Below are positions 43,769-55,200 of a DNA stretch of 64,000 bases, in pieces. A model generated the notes under the pieces. The model was not told the DNA's origin, did not search any database, and saw only the letters and a list, made by a program, of their open reading frames with translations. Source of the DNA: Galerina marginata (taxonomy: Eukaryota; Basidiomycota; Agaricomycetes; Agaricales; Galerinaceae); contig JAECYW010000002.1 in assembly GCA_023014335.1 (NCBI GenBank), forward strand, positions 3,472,001 to 3,536,000, written 5' to 3'. How positions within the stretch are numbered: the first letter of the stretch is position 1; every line of letters starts with the position of its first letter. The translations under genes were made by a program, and so were the position numbers.

Positions 43769-46651
43769 TTATCCTATGCCTGCGGCGGGACGTTTGAAGG
43801 AGAATGCCGTAGGATTCTCCAACAAGAATTCCAAAAGACCGTGCAACCGGTCAGTTGGAGCGGGTCTCTCGTAGCCTGGGCAGTACGAGAGGATGTGCGA
43901 GCGGGTCTCGCGAGGAGCACCGCATCGGGGGCAGCCGTGAGGCTCTTGTATGTTAAACCGGCGGTAGTACGCACCGATTGGCGCATGATTCAGTATACAC
44001 CTGCACAAGCGCGCAAAGGAAGTGTTATCACCTCCTGCTTTGCGAATCCATGGACCACCCTTGCGAGTATCCGGGGTTATAGTAACGACTCTCTTGCCCA
44101 GCTTGCGAAGCTGGAGAAAGTCGCGACCAAGATCTTGCGGACGATCCGTTGCAGCCTTAGCCCAACGACGCGCCGCGGCGGCGTCCGCCTCCGAACGGAG
44201 GCGATCGAGAGTGACCCGTGAACCGTGGTCCACAGGCCGGTGAACGGAGCCAGCAGCGTGCTTGTGCGCCTCATGTTGCATACCCCACTTGAGTTTAGAG
44301 GGGACGTGGTGAAATGATAACCAGCGCAGCGGATCGCCCGCCAGCCAGGTCTCGACGAGTTTGCACGCGCGCAGGGAGTGAGCCTGCGACGAATGCAAGG
44401 AAGGATCAAGGGCTCGTTTCGCAGCTGCGATCGAGTCCGTGAAGATTGCGATGTGCTCACAAGCGCGCTGGGTGGCGAGCTCGAGAGCACGGACAACAGC
44501 CGACAGCTCCGCGTCGGGCGCGGTAGCACGGCCTACAAGCCACCTGAAGCGATTAACTTCGGCACCTTGTGAGTAAAGCACCCCTGCTGCAACAGCCTGA
44601 GTAGCTTTTTTGGAGGCGGGGTTAGTGAAAACACTAGCGTCCACCCCGATGCACAACCCCCACGTATCGGACATGAACAGTTCCGAAATGAAGTCGAGGT
44701 AGAGGATACGATCGCCCTTCTCCAGAGGAGAAAGGGAGTCGTCGAAGTGGATGCGCGACCAATAAATGTCGCACAGCCAACGGCCTGGCTGAGCAAGGGG
44801 AGTCGAAGGATCCAGATGCTCGGTCAGCTCGGGGAGCCTCATGACGATGTCCATGATGGGCCCCTTCGTGGCGAGCCGTTGCCGGCGCGTCAGCGAATGA
44901 GCCGATAGGGGGTGAGGCTTGGCCTTGCCCAACATGTGCCCGATCAAGAAAGATCGAACGGGATGAGTTCCCGAAAGCGTACCCGCGCGCAGTATACCGA
45001 GCGTGGCCATGCGATCTAGGAGAATATGAATAGGGAGGAGGCCCGCGAGGGCCTCCACACCTGGGCCTGGGGACGTCGAGAACGCCCCGGTAATCCAGAG
45101 AGCAGCCTTGCGCTGCATCTGGCTCAATAGCTTCACAGCGCCCTTACATTTAGCGCCGTCGAAGTACCATAAGCGGAACCCATAAGTAGCTATGGGCACC
45201 ACGCAGGAGCGGTACAGAAGCCGCTTAGAATGCGGTTCCAGACCTTTAGTAGACGATCCAAGCATTCGCATAGCCTGAACTGATGAGAATGCCTTGGTCG
45301 AGTAGAAGCGAACGTGCTCATGGAAATTGAGCTTACGATCAAAGAAGAAGCCCAAGTACCGCCAGAACGGTTTGGGTTTCAGGGGAGTGGCTCCGGTGTA
45401 AGGGGCAAAGCCCAAATCGATCGGAGGGTTATAGTCCGAGAACGACCTGTCGAAGTGATAAATCTCCGACTTGTCATGCTCGAGGACGAGGGCGAACTTC
45501 GTGAAAAGCTCGAAGATAACCTTGTAGGCTTTTTTGAGGAGCAAACAATTTTGGTCGAGCGACTTCGACTGCACAATGAGTGTACCGTCGTCGACGTAGG
45601 AAAGGAGCCAGCACGCATCTGGGTGCAGCTCGAAGAGGCGCATGATCAGCACCAAGCACAAAGCCGACAGAACGGGAGAGAGAGCAGAACCCTGCCCCAC
45701 CCCCACGTCTGCAGACCGCGGCGGAGATGTGAAGGCGTTCCACGCATACTGCGTGTGACGCCCAACGAGATAAGAGGCAAAGAATTTCACCACATTCGGT
45801 GGAAACCCAAGCCGGGAGAGAACCGCCAATAAAACATCATGGTTTATTGATGGAAAGAATTGGGCCAGATCGAACGCCAAAACGCTCGTTTTAAGTCCCT
45901 TAGCCCACCCCGCTCGCACAATGTGAGTGAGGTAGAGGCCAGCATCCTCAGTGGAGCGTTGCCGAACGCCCCCAACCTGATTTGGATGGAAAACATCATG
46001 TTTGATCGCGTCAAACTGAATGCGGTTCGAGATCATCTTCTCGATGAGTTTCCCCAGAGTATTCAGAAGCACAATTGGCCTGAACGACTTGGGGGTAGCG
46101 TAGGAGGGCTTGCCCGGTTTCGGAATGATAACCGACTTGCTCTCCTTGAATGAGGAGGGCCAATAGGAATGCTCGAGGCACCCATTGGCGATTCGGAGGA
46201 AAGTCGCAGCAGAGCTTTTCGACTCGGAGACGAACCACTTCAGGTGATCCCAACCAATATGGTCAGGGCCTGGCGCGGACCTGCTCGAGCACGCCGAGAG
46301 AGCCTCGGTGAGCTCGAACATGGAGAAAGGGAGCCATTCCCTCACCGGCATGGGAGGGATACGGCCTATATCGGACAGATCGTGAGCTCGGCCAGAGGCC
46401 GAGTTATACGTTCCATGGAGTGCGTCCCAAAGGGAGTCAAGTGAGATGCACGGGGCCCCCTGATAAGAGAGGGCCTCGCAGGCAGGTAACACGCGCTTCT
46501 GGACCCAATTCATAAGATCCCAGGGGCGCTTGTTGGCGTATGCAATGTCCGCGATGCGTTCATCGAAGAACTTGCGCTTGGTCTCTTTGCAGAGTTTGCG
46601 GAATGACCTCCAATCGTCATCCTCAAGGGACGCGCGATAGGTGGCCAGGGA
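43769..46651 (-). pseudogene. LINE-2 ORF2, RT-RNase H-CCHC part
   Basis: Open frame from the Helentron border to the stop at 43769. RT blocks: FRPIVLLNTLGKLIEKMIS (about 46080), LAFDLAQFFPSINHD (about 45860), GVGQGSALSPVLSAL (about 45700) and YVDDGT (about 45590). RNase H acidic residues sit in GVDASVFTNP (about 44640), DAELSAVVRALE (about 44500) and FTDSIAAAKRAL (about 44430). A C-terminal finger, CPRCGAPRETRSHILSYC, is at about 43880-43935. The order EN-RT-RNH-CCHC fits the Tad1/I groups. The frame is continuous with the EN part once the Helentron is excluded (SLATYR on one side, WWTPEC on the other). It is the best-preserved RT in the window. Confidence 0.92.
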
Positions 46652-47036
46652 TTACAAGTTCTTACGTAGTAAAAGAACTTGTTTTCCGGCCTGCATAGCA
46701 GGCAGAAATGGTTTCTAACGCAATGGTTGGAAATTCTCCCACTCATACAGTGACCCTGCATGGTTTCTGTATCTCAGCCATTACTGGGCCAATTTTTATG
46801 ATCTTGGTATCAAAAAATTCGTAAAAATCAGGGCCTTCCTGGTCACGTGACCAGGCCGTTTTAGGCTTGTTAGAACCGCCTCATTTTTCTGCTTTTTTTG
46901 AGTATATGATCATCCAAATCCGTTCAGATTTGAGCGGACTACATATTATTTACTTATTTAACCTTTATTTATAGTCGGACTCACCTTAAAAGTAAGAACT
47001 TGTTTTTGCCATGCGCAGCAATGGCCTCTGACCAAG
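46652..47036 (+). mobile_element. Minimal family-A Helentron (385 bp) in LINE-2 ORF2
   Basis: TTACAAG at 46652 to CCAAG at 47036, between A46651 and T47037. LINE-1 has the uninterrupted homologous site CCAGGGATTCGGCACAC at 26532-26548. The copy has a diverged 5' module (GAAATGGTTTC and ACTCATACAG) relative to the 30125 copy, so it is an independent lineage. Confidence 0.95.
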
Positions 47037-48011
47037 TTCAGTACATTCCGGTGTCCACCACTGGGTAGACCGGGACGTAATGGAGCGTCGGACCGCAAAC
47101 TCCTCATAGGAGTCCGCGAACACCTTAGCGACAGCGCTAGCCGCCGCCTCGACGGAATCCGGGGAAGCAAGATCTAGGGCGGGGAGGCCTTCGATCTTCG
47201 AAATAATGGCAGCCCGATATCGCATCTGGACTTCCAGGGGGATCGCTCGTTTACCAGCATCTGATCTGGACGATCTGATCGGGACAAAAGAAGAGATCGG
47301 GACATGGTCCGATCTCATCTTCAGTTCCGGTTCCAGGCACGTCGTGAGAGACACAGCCTGGTCCGGCGGAACAAACACAAGATCTATGACCGAAGGTCGA
47401 AGATCCGGATTGTGCGAGATGAAAGTCGGGCCCGGGTTGCTAGGGATAGCAAGCTCGAGGCCAACGGAAGCTGCTGTGTCCAGCAGAGAGATGGCCGTCG
47501 TCCCATGGGATCGACAGTCAGGATCCCACTCTCTCGAGTGGCAGTTGAAGTCCCCGCCCATGTAAACAAGTGGGGGAAGAGAATTGGCTTTCTCAGCAAG
47601 CAGCTTGATCGCCGTGTGTTGGTCATCTGAGTATACACCCATGATGTTGAAAGTGAATCTCCCCGCGTACAGGGAAATAAGGACAATGTCGCGACTGTCG
47701 ATGAGATCGCGACGAAGGGAAGGCCGCAACAGCACAAGCCCTCTGCTCACAAAAGCGATGCAACGGGGTGCTACTCCGGCGGGCTGGGGGCAAAACATCG
47801 GAATCCAATCCGGATGATTCGCTGTCCCGATAACATCATCACCTTTCTTAGAAGAGGTGCTGGGGGCTTGTCTTACAACGCGCCACGGCGGTTCTTGGAC
47901 GAAGATCACGTCGTATATTTCAACGAGCGTGGAAAGGCATACATCGAGAGCTAACGAGTTTTTAGCTACGTTGTACGTAAGTATTCTAATCTCGTCGGGT
48001 GTCCTTGGCAT
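47037..48011 (-). pseudogene. LINE-2 ORF2, AP-endonuclease part
   Basis: Starts at the ATG in TGATG (48009-48013): MPRTPDEIRILTYNVAKNS. Metal/catalytic motifs FVQEPPW, MGGDFNCHSREWDP (about 47540), SVIDLVFVPP and SDHVPISSF (about 47300) identify the EEP endonuclease that nicks target DNA. A linker runs into RSTQWWTPECTE at the Helentron border. No stop codons. Confidence 0.92.
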
Positions 48012-48013
48012 CA
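48009..48013 (-). promoter_or_regulatory. TGATG stop-start overlap of LINE-2 ORF1/ORF2
   Basis: ORF1 ends with TGA (48013-48011) and the ORF2 ATG uses the same A (48011-48009), as in LINE-1. This implies coupled re-initiation (inference). Confidence 0.85.
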
Positions 48014-49864
48014 AGCTAGGGACGACGGGTTAGAGGAGGCCGCAGGTCGACGAACGACGGGGCGTTCACGTACCTGCTTATAGAGAGCTTCGATCCCTGG
48101 GCGATCAAAGCGGAGGCCCCAGAACTTGCATTTGTTCGAGGTGGCGGAGTGCTCCTTCTTGCAGTTGGAGCAGTGGGGGCGATGAGGGCACGGCTCACCC
48201 TCCGGAGTGGGGGGAATGGGCGGATTGCTCTTGGGCGAGCCCTTGCAACAGGGTGCATGGGCTCGGTGTTCCTCTTCCGTGTGCGGACCCGAGCAGAGAG
48301 GACAGCGCAAGGCCAAGGCCTTGCAAACCATCATGGTGTGGCCCCACCGCCAGCATCGCTGACATTGGGGGACACCGGCCTGGCGGTTCGACTCCTTGAT
48401 GACAAGGACATTCGTACCGAGCATGAACGTGCGCCCAATGAGCGCACGGGCGCGGGAGCCCGACTTGGAGTCCCAGATGTTGAAGTACGCAGTACTAGTC
48501 GTGCTGGTCTTGGTGTTGCGGACAAGCCTAACAGGCCCGTCGAGATGGAGAAGATCCGCCAGAGCAGACGCATACATCGCCTGTCTGATGTGATCCGAGA
48601 GGGTGAGTCCCGCCTGATTAGGTCGGTACGTCGGAACATCCAGCACTCGAAGGTAGGACTTCGAGGCTGGGAGACCAACCCACATCTTGTCTCCAAGATC
48701 GGGGAAGAGCTGGTGCGCGCATCCGCGAATGATCTCAATATCACGCTGATTGGGCACACCGGAAGTGACGACCGAGTAACCCCGGTACGCCTGAAGAACG
48801 GATTCAGCGCGAACGCTGGCTCCATGGGTGGACAGGGCCTTGACGACCGTGTTCCAGAGCTTGTCGCGCTCAACCGGGGGTGGCTGAGGCGTGGCGAAGT
48901 CGATCAGGACCTGCTTGCGCGAGGGCCCAGCCGAGGTGAAGAGAGGGGCGTCCCTCTTCTGCTTCTTAGCAGGAGCGGGATTACCCTGGGGGGCAGAAGG
49001 CGTTATAGGCCTTTTGGGAGGAGCCGCCGAAGCAGGCTTAGCTGCGGCAGCCGCATAGCCCACTCGGGGTTTCTGCGCTCTGCCAGGCTTGGAGTGAAGA
49101 GGGATCGGGGGAGGAGGCCTCTGGAAAGGAACAACCTCCCTAGCCTTAGCAGGCCGGGGCTGCGGTTGTTTCGGGTGGTCGGCGTTGCCCTTCCCTTTAT
49201 CGACCTTAGCCGGGGGAGGGGGAACATCGGGAGGTGCTGCTCTCTCCGGAGGAAAGAGGGCAGCGGGGGGTGGTCGCACGGGGCGGCGGATGGTCTGATC
49301 GACCTCCATCGAGTCCGGGATCTGAATGAACGGCAGGATGGCCTCAGAGAGGCCAACGTGGTCGTGGGCGGGGCCAGTGGACGCATTGATCCATCCGGTG
49401 TTCTTGAGAGCCGCGACGAAGTCGACGGTGGAAGAGGCGAGCCTGCGAGACCCGGCAAGAGAGGTATCGATACTAGGCCTCCCCCGAAGGAGAGACCTAG
49501 TGGCCGATTCGAGGATGGCTGCGATTGACGAGGCGGAGTCGCTCCCTCCTGCTTCCATCTCATCGACAACCGAGTGTTCCGACGGAGTAGATGGCTCGTA
49601 ATCGGCCATTTCTGAGTCGGAAGCAGGTGGCCCGGGCGCAGGGCCCATAACCGTGGAAGAGGACGCCCTGGAGGACGGCCTGGAGGGTCCGCGACGCTCC
49701 TGAGCAGGAGCATCACCGGCATAACGAGCTCTAGCTGCAGAGGATGCAGAAGAGCTGGAAGATCCCGCTGCAGGAGCTGCAGTGAAGACCGGAGTGGGGG
49801 GGGCTCTTGTCTGGCCCGGATCTTGGGCGCTCGACGAGCGCTCGGTCCCAGGCTTGGGAGGCAT
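48011..49864 (-). CDS. LINE-2 ORF1 (gag-like, zinc knuckles), intact, 617 aa
   Basis: ATG 49864, MPPKPGTERSSSAQDPGQTR. Residues 1 to about 330 are Ser/Pro/Ala-rich with acidic patches. About 330-510 form a folded region with LPASKSYLRVLDVP and LVRNTKTSTTSTAYFNI. The C-terminus has zinc knuckles CQRCWRWGHTMMVC (CX2CX4HX4C), CPLCSGPHTEEEH.. and CSNCKKEHSATSNKC. Such ORF1 proteins bind element RNA and form the retrotransposition particle. The frame is complete and unbroken. It is the only full-length element protein in the window. The stop overlaps the ORF2 start. Confidence 0.93.
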   Translation of the reverse strand: MPPKPGTERSSSAQDPGQTRAPPTPVFTAAPAAGSSSSSASSAARARYAGDAPAQERRGPSRPSSRASSSTVMGPAPGPPASDSEMADYEPSTPSEHSVVDEMEAGGSDSASSIAAILESATRSLLRGRPSIDTSLAGSRRLASSTVDFVAALKNTGWINASTGPAHDHVGLSEAILPFIQIPDSMEVDQTIRRPVRPPPAALFPPERAAPPDVPPPPAKVDKGKGNADHPKQPQPRPAKAREVVPFQRPPPPIPLHSKPGRAQKPRVGYAAAAAKPASAAPPKRPITPSAPQGNPAPAKKQKRDAPLFTSAGPSRKQVLIDFATPQPPPVERDKLWNTVVKALSTHGASVRAESVLQAYRGYSVVTSGVPNQRDIEIIRGCAHQLFPDLGDKMWVGLPASKSYLRVLDVPTYRPNQAGLTLSDHIRQAMYASALADLLHLDGPVRLVRNTKTSTTSTAYFNIWDSKSGSRARALIGRTFMLGTNVLVIKESNRQAGVPQCQRCWRWGHTMMVCKALALRCPLCSGPHTEEEHRAHAPCCKGSPKSNPPIPPTPEGEPCPHRPHCSNCKKEHSATSNKCKFWGLRFDRPGIEALYKQVRERPVVRRPAASSNPSSLA

Positions 49865-50062
49865 GGCGGATGAGGTGCGGTTAAGCGGTATACCAAGTTT
49901 CGATGAGATCGAACGAGTGGTTATAGCGTGAAGAACGAGTTAAACGACGAGCAGATTTTCTCACGCTGACTACCAATATGGCAAGAGGCAAGAAGGACTG
50001 ACGCCTTTGCCTTCCAGTGTTGTCACATTTAGAAGATAATCTTGATATCAACTACCTTCATC

Positions 50063-52296
50063 ATGTCTAGTGAAACACCTGTTCTTTTGCCTATTTCTAC
50101 TTGGTCTTTGGAGCTTAATAGACTCTTAACTGCCTCTTTTATAGAACTGGAGAAGAGCTCAATTGATAAGGTCACCAGAGTGTTGTGGGAGAAGGAACTT
50201 CTGGCCAAGATTGCTGTTGATCATCTCAAATTTGTGGGTACCCTGCTGAACTGTAGACTGAAGAGAAGATTCTAAATCATCTCAGATGCCACCAATTAAA
50301 ACCTGGCTCATGAGGAGCCTTTCTGTGGATGTAAAGGCCCTCTCAGACTTGGAAATCTTGCAATTTTTTGTTGGAAACCAATTTTGGCAGAAATACAATC
50401 CAGAGGAAGCTATGAAATATCTAGAGCAGCTTCAACACATTGTGGATAAGATGCAGGTAAGGAATCTTCTTGTCAGCTATAATCTTATTACTAAATATTG
50501 TTAGTTTGGAACAAATCAACCTCAACACCACCAGCTGAACTTCTTAGAAGATATTACCCAGCATGACTTTGTTGCTGAAGAAAATTCTGCGGAATTTATT
50601 GAGGACTCGGAAAAGGAAGAGGATGACGATTCTGACTATGAAGAAGATCTTGATTCTCTGTCTATTTCTTCTGGGCCTCAGTCACCACCTCGGAAGCGTC
50701 AAAAACAACCCAAACAAACAATAAATCGCACCCAACGAACTACTTCTGTCAACTCTTCCATATCTTCTGTTACTTTTGAGGCTTTTAACAACATGCCTAT
50801 TCTTTCAAACAACCAATCCACCTGGAACCAAACTCTAGAGGCCAATCCAAGCTTTTGGGAGCTGAAATGTCTAAGCTAGAAGACCTTACTGGATGCTGCT
50901 TATAACCTCAGAGAGGTAAATATTAAATTTACAAGTTAAATAGCTGATATTCACTCTACAAAACTGCAGAACACCACTTTATCTCAAGAGCGCAACGAAG
51001 AAGAGTATCAAAATGTTGTTGGAGTCCTAAGAGAGATACGCAAAGTACAGCGTGGTATTTATTCAAGAGCAGAGTGGCAGGACGCTGTGAAGGTAAAATA
51101 GCTTTCCAAATTTATAACCTGATTAACCTTCATCTGTAGAGCTCGCAACTTGCAAAAAGTGTCAAACTTTAGAGCAGCCCTTATATGCTTCTCCACTGCA
51201 AGGCTTCTTTTGCGGTCTCTCTTATAAGGAGAAACAGGATTACTGAGTCTTTAAGTTTGATTCTATGTTCCTGGATACCTAACTAAAGAAGAAGTCCTTA
51301 CTTGGATGCCTTTGGATAAAGTTCCAACATTTTCTGTCAGTCATTTTCTTTTCTATAAGAATATAAAGTCTAACCTACTCTAGCCAAACGGCCCAAGAAA
51401 ATTAGGGGGAAAAGAGCTACTACAATTTTTCAAAGAATATCCAGACATCATTTCCCGTCAAAGCTATCCTTCTTCAGTTTATTTTCTTTTGAATCTGGAT
51501 AACTTCATCATAGCCTACAAACAGTGGCTAGCTTTTGCCTTACATGAAGCCGATCAATTGAAAAAGAGGGACTGGTATAAATATGATGTTAGTCCTTACT
51601 ATTTAATTAATTTCAATCTTAAATTTACTGATCCATATTTTAGCTTAATGCCTTAAAACAAGAATCTGAGATGCAGGACCTATATTCAGGCCTTATCCGA
51701 CTACTTGAACATCAGATCCAGAGTGGACATCTCACATCTTATAGAAACCCGGCCTTAGAAACTATACTTGGGAGGACTATAGCCTTTCGGAATGTTCTCA
51801 AAGACCTAAGTGATAAGATCCTTCAAAAACGTCCTGTATGTGTCAATATTCAATTCAAATATTCAATCCAAACCTGATAGTCACCCAGACCCTCAATTCT
51901 CCTTGTCCGAATTGTCAATCCTTAACAGACGACAACAAAAAATGCCGAAGAAATATATTTGTCTCAACAGATAATAAGCTGGATCTTTCTCTGGCTGGTG
52001 TTGGAGTTTCTTTTGCAGATAAAAAGGATCAAATCGATGCGATTCCAGTCTGCTTTATTCTTTTAATTGTCTTGATTTCTTACTGATTATTCTGGTAGGG
52101 CAATAACCTTAAAAGTGGCCAGAAGCCTATTATTCTGCATCCTTCTGATGACAGATTACAACTGGAAGAGGTTATGTATGATGAAGAGGTCATTCAAAGA
52201 TGTGGATTTCAACTCTTCAAATTCTACGACCAGAAAAATCCTTCAAAATTGGTATAGTGTATTTTTCAATCGAAAACTATTTTTCTAATCTGATTA
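50063..52296 (+). pseudogene. Gene E: decayed multi-exon host gene, cut by Helentron
   Basis: ATG 50063 (MSSETPVLLPISTWSLELN) just downstream of LINE-2. Exon-like segments follow: LQFFVGNQFWQKYNPEEAMK (about 50360), an acidic exon (EDSEKEEDDDSDYEEDLDS, about 50600) with basic PPRKRQKQPKQ, then FKEYPDIISRQSYP (about 51430), LYSGLIRLLEHQIQSG (about 51680) and EEVMYDEEVIQRCGFQLFKF (about 52180). Frame changes or stops occur, e.g. the stop at about 50271-50273 and TAG at about 50877-50879 inside an otherwise coding stretch. I therefore read it as a pseudogene. GT..AG introns of about 50 nt are still visible. The 3' end is displaced by the Helentron at 52297. Function unknown; acidic/basic composition recalls gene A. 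Confidence 0.55.
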
Positions 52297-55200
52297 CTTG
52301 GTCAGAGGCCATTGCTGCGCATGGCAAAAACAAGTTCTTACTTTGGGGGTGAGGCAGTACCTGGAGAAATGTTATTACATAAATACATGTTAAATAAGTA
52401 AATAATATGTAGTCCGCTCAAATCTGAACCAATTGGGATGATCTTATACTCAAAAAAAGCAGAAAAATGAGGCGGATCTAACAAGCCTAAAACGGCCTGG
52501 TCACGTGACCAGGAAAGCCCTGATTTTTACGAATTTTTTGATACCAAAATCATCAAAATTGGCCCAGTAATGGCTGAGATACAGAAACCATGCAGGGTCA
52601 CTATAGCAGTGGGAGAATTTCCAACCATTGCGTTAGAAACCATTTCTGCCTGCTATGCAGGCCGGAAAACAAGTTCTTTTACTACGTAAGAACTTGTAAC
52701 AAGATTAATTCATACGTCGCTTAGTTTTTATCAGATTGCCTTGAAACAAAGTGTGTAATTATCAGAAAAATTAGGGCTAAAAGATGGTGTCACATAGGTA
52801 TTGTCACATTTCTATGTGACTTACCAAATGCGGAATATTGTTCAAAATACACTATATTGGAAGATTTAAAGGCATTAAAATAAAATAAAAATACAGATGA
52901 TGTTTTTGTTACCTAAGGGATGGTCTGTGCACACATATCACATGACATACCCCTGAGAATATATTGGTCTAACTTGGTGCCTCAACTGATTTCAAGGGAT
53001 TTGCACAAAGTCCTGCTGTGAGTTTGATTATGTAAGCTTCTAGAACATTATTTTCATGTTATTTGGTTATGTTTTGCAATGTTTGGTGTGCCTTGTATGG
53101 GTTATCCAGTCAGTTTAACATCAATTTTCGGATTTTCACCAAGTTGAGCTGACTGTTTGCCTGATTTGGACACCATGACATCATTGCAAAACATATGTAA
53201 ATATTTGTACATTATTCTAGATTTGTCTGGGCAACACATTTTAGTATATCTAGCTCACTGAAATCTGTTTTAAGTGTAAATTCACACAAATTTCCGCTTT
53301 TTGGGTTGTGTGAACAAGTCACATGACCTAATCGACCCTGGATACACTTGCCACATGAAAGCCCTGATTTTTACGAATTTTTTGATACCAAAATCATCAA
53401 AATTGGCCCAGTAATGGCTGAGATACAGAAACCATGCAGGGTCACTATAGCAGTGGGAGAATTTCCAACCATTGCGTTAGAAACCATTTCTGCCTGCTAT
53501 GCAGGCCGGAAAACAAGTTCTTTTACTACGTAAGAACTTGTAACAAGATTAATTCATACGTCGCTTAGTTTTTATCAGATTGCCTTGAAACAAAGTGTGT
53601 AATTATCAGAAAAATTAGGGCTAAAAGATGGTGTCACATAGGTATTGTCACATTTCTATGTGACTTACCAAATGCGGAATATTGTTCAAAATACACTATA
53701 TTGGAAGATTTAAAGGCATTAAAATAAAATAAAAATACAGATGATGTTTTTGTTACCTAAGGGATGGTCTGTGCACACATATCACATGACATACCCCTGA
53801 GAATATATTGGTCTAACTTGGTGCCTCAACTGATTTCAAGGGATTTGCACAAAGTCCTGCTGTGAGTTTGATTATGTAAGCTTCTAGAACATTATTTTCA
53901 TGTTATTTGGTTATGTTTTGCAATGTTTGGTGTGCCTTGTATGGGTTATCCAGTCAGTTTAACATCAATTTTCGGATTTTCACCAAGTTGAGCTGACTGT
54001 TTGCCTGATTTGGACACCATGACATCATTGCAAAACATATGTAAATATTTGTACATTATTCTAGATTTGTCTGGGCAACACATTTTAGTATATCTAGCTC
54101 ACTGAAATCTGTTTTAAGTGTAAATTCACACAAATTTCCGCTTTTTGGGTTGTGTGAACAAGTCACATGACCTAATCGACCCTGGATACACTTGCCACAT
54201 GAAAGCCCTGATTTTTACGAATTTTTTGATACCAAAATCATCAAAATTGGCCCAGTAATGGCTGAGATACAGAAACCATGCAGGGTCACTATAGCAGTGG
54301 GAGAATTTCCAACCATTGCGTTAGAAACCATTTCTGCCTGCTATGCAGGCCGGAAAACAAGTTCTTTTACTACGTAAGAACTTGTAACAAGATTAATTCA
54401 TACGTCGCTTAGTTTTTATCAGATTGCCTTGAAACAAAGTGTGTAATTATCAGAAAAATTAGGGCTAAAAGATGGTGTCACATAGGTATTGTCACATTTC
54501 TATGTGACTTACCAAATGCGGAATATTGTTCAAAATACACTATATTGGAAGATTTAAAGGCATTAAAATAAAATAAAAATACAGATGATGTTTTTGTTAC
54601 CTAAGGGATGGTCTGTGCACACATATCACATGACATACCCCTGAGAATATATTGGTCTAACTTGGTGCCTCAACTGATTTCAAGGGATTTGCACAAAGTC
54701 CTGCTGTGAGTTTGATTATGTAAGCTTCTAGAACATTATTTTCATGTTATTTGGTTATGTTTTGCAATGTTTGGTGTGCCTTGTATGGGTTATCCAGTCA
54801 GTTTAACATCAATTTTCGGATTTTCACCAAGTTGAGCTGACTGTTTGCCTGATTTGGACACCATGACATCATTGCAAAACATATGTAAATATTTGTACAT
54901 TATTCTAGATTTGTCTGGGCAACACATTTTAGTATATCTAGCTCACTGAAATCTGTTTTAAGTGTAAATTCACACAAATTTCCGCTTTTTGGGTTGTGTG
55001 AACAAGTCACATGACCTAATCGACCCTGGATACACTTGCCACATGAAAGCCCTGATTTTTACGAATTTTTTGATACCAAAATCATCAAAATTGGCCCAGT
55101 AATGGCTGAGATACAGAAACCATGCAGGGTCACTATAGCAGTGGGAGAATTTCCAACCATTGCGTTAGAAACCATTTCTGCCTGCTATGCAGGCCGGAAA

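Larger units (their letters stand above)
43072..49998 (-). mobile_element. LINE-2: near-intact Tad1/I-like non-LTR retrotransposon
   Basis: Minus strand, with a poly-A tail seen as T43072-43086. Target duplications are TGACGCCTTTGCCTTCC (17 bp) at 43055-43071 and 49999-50015. Full length to its 5' end at 49998. It encodes ORF1 (48011-49864) and ORF2 (43769-48011). The only interruption is a 385-bp Helentron at 46652-47036, without which both ORFs are open. Net length is about 6542 bp. GC-rich relative to the flanks. 43087-43768 is 3' UTR and 49865-49998 is 5' UTR. Confidence 0.95.

Noticed and set aside
53348..53533. 61-codon ORF (MPHESPDFYEFFDTK..) repeated identically 13 times in the array
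   Set aside because: It lies wholly within the repeated Helentron 5' module and reads across the terminal hairpin. The same module in the 890-bp and 385-bp elements does not keep the frame, and no domain is visible. The identity is explained by unit identity.
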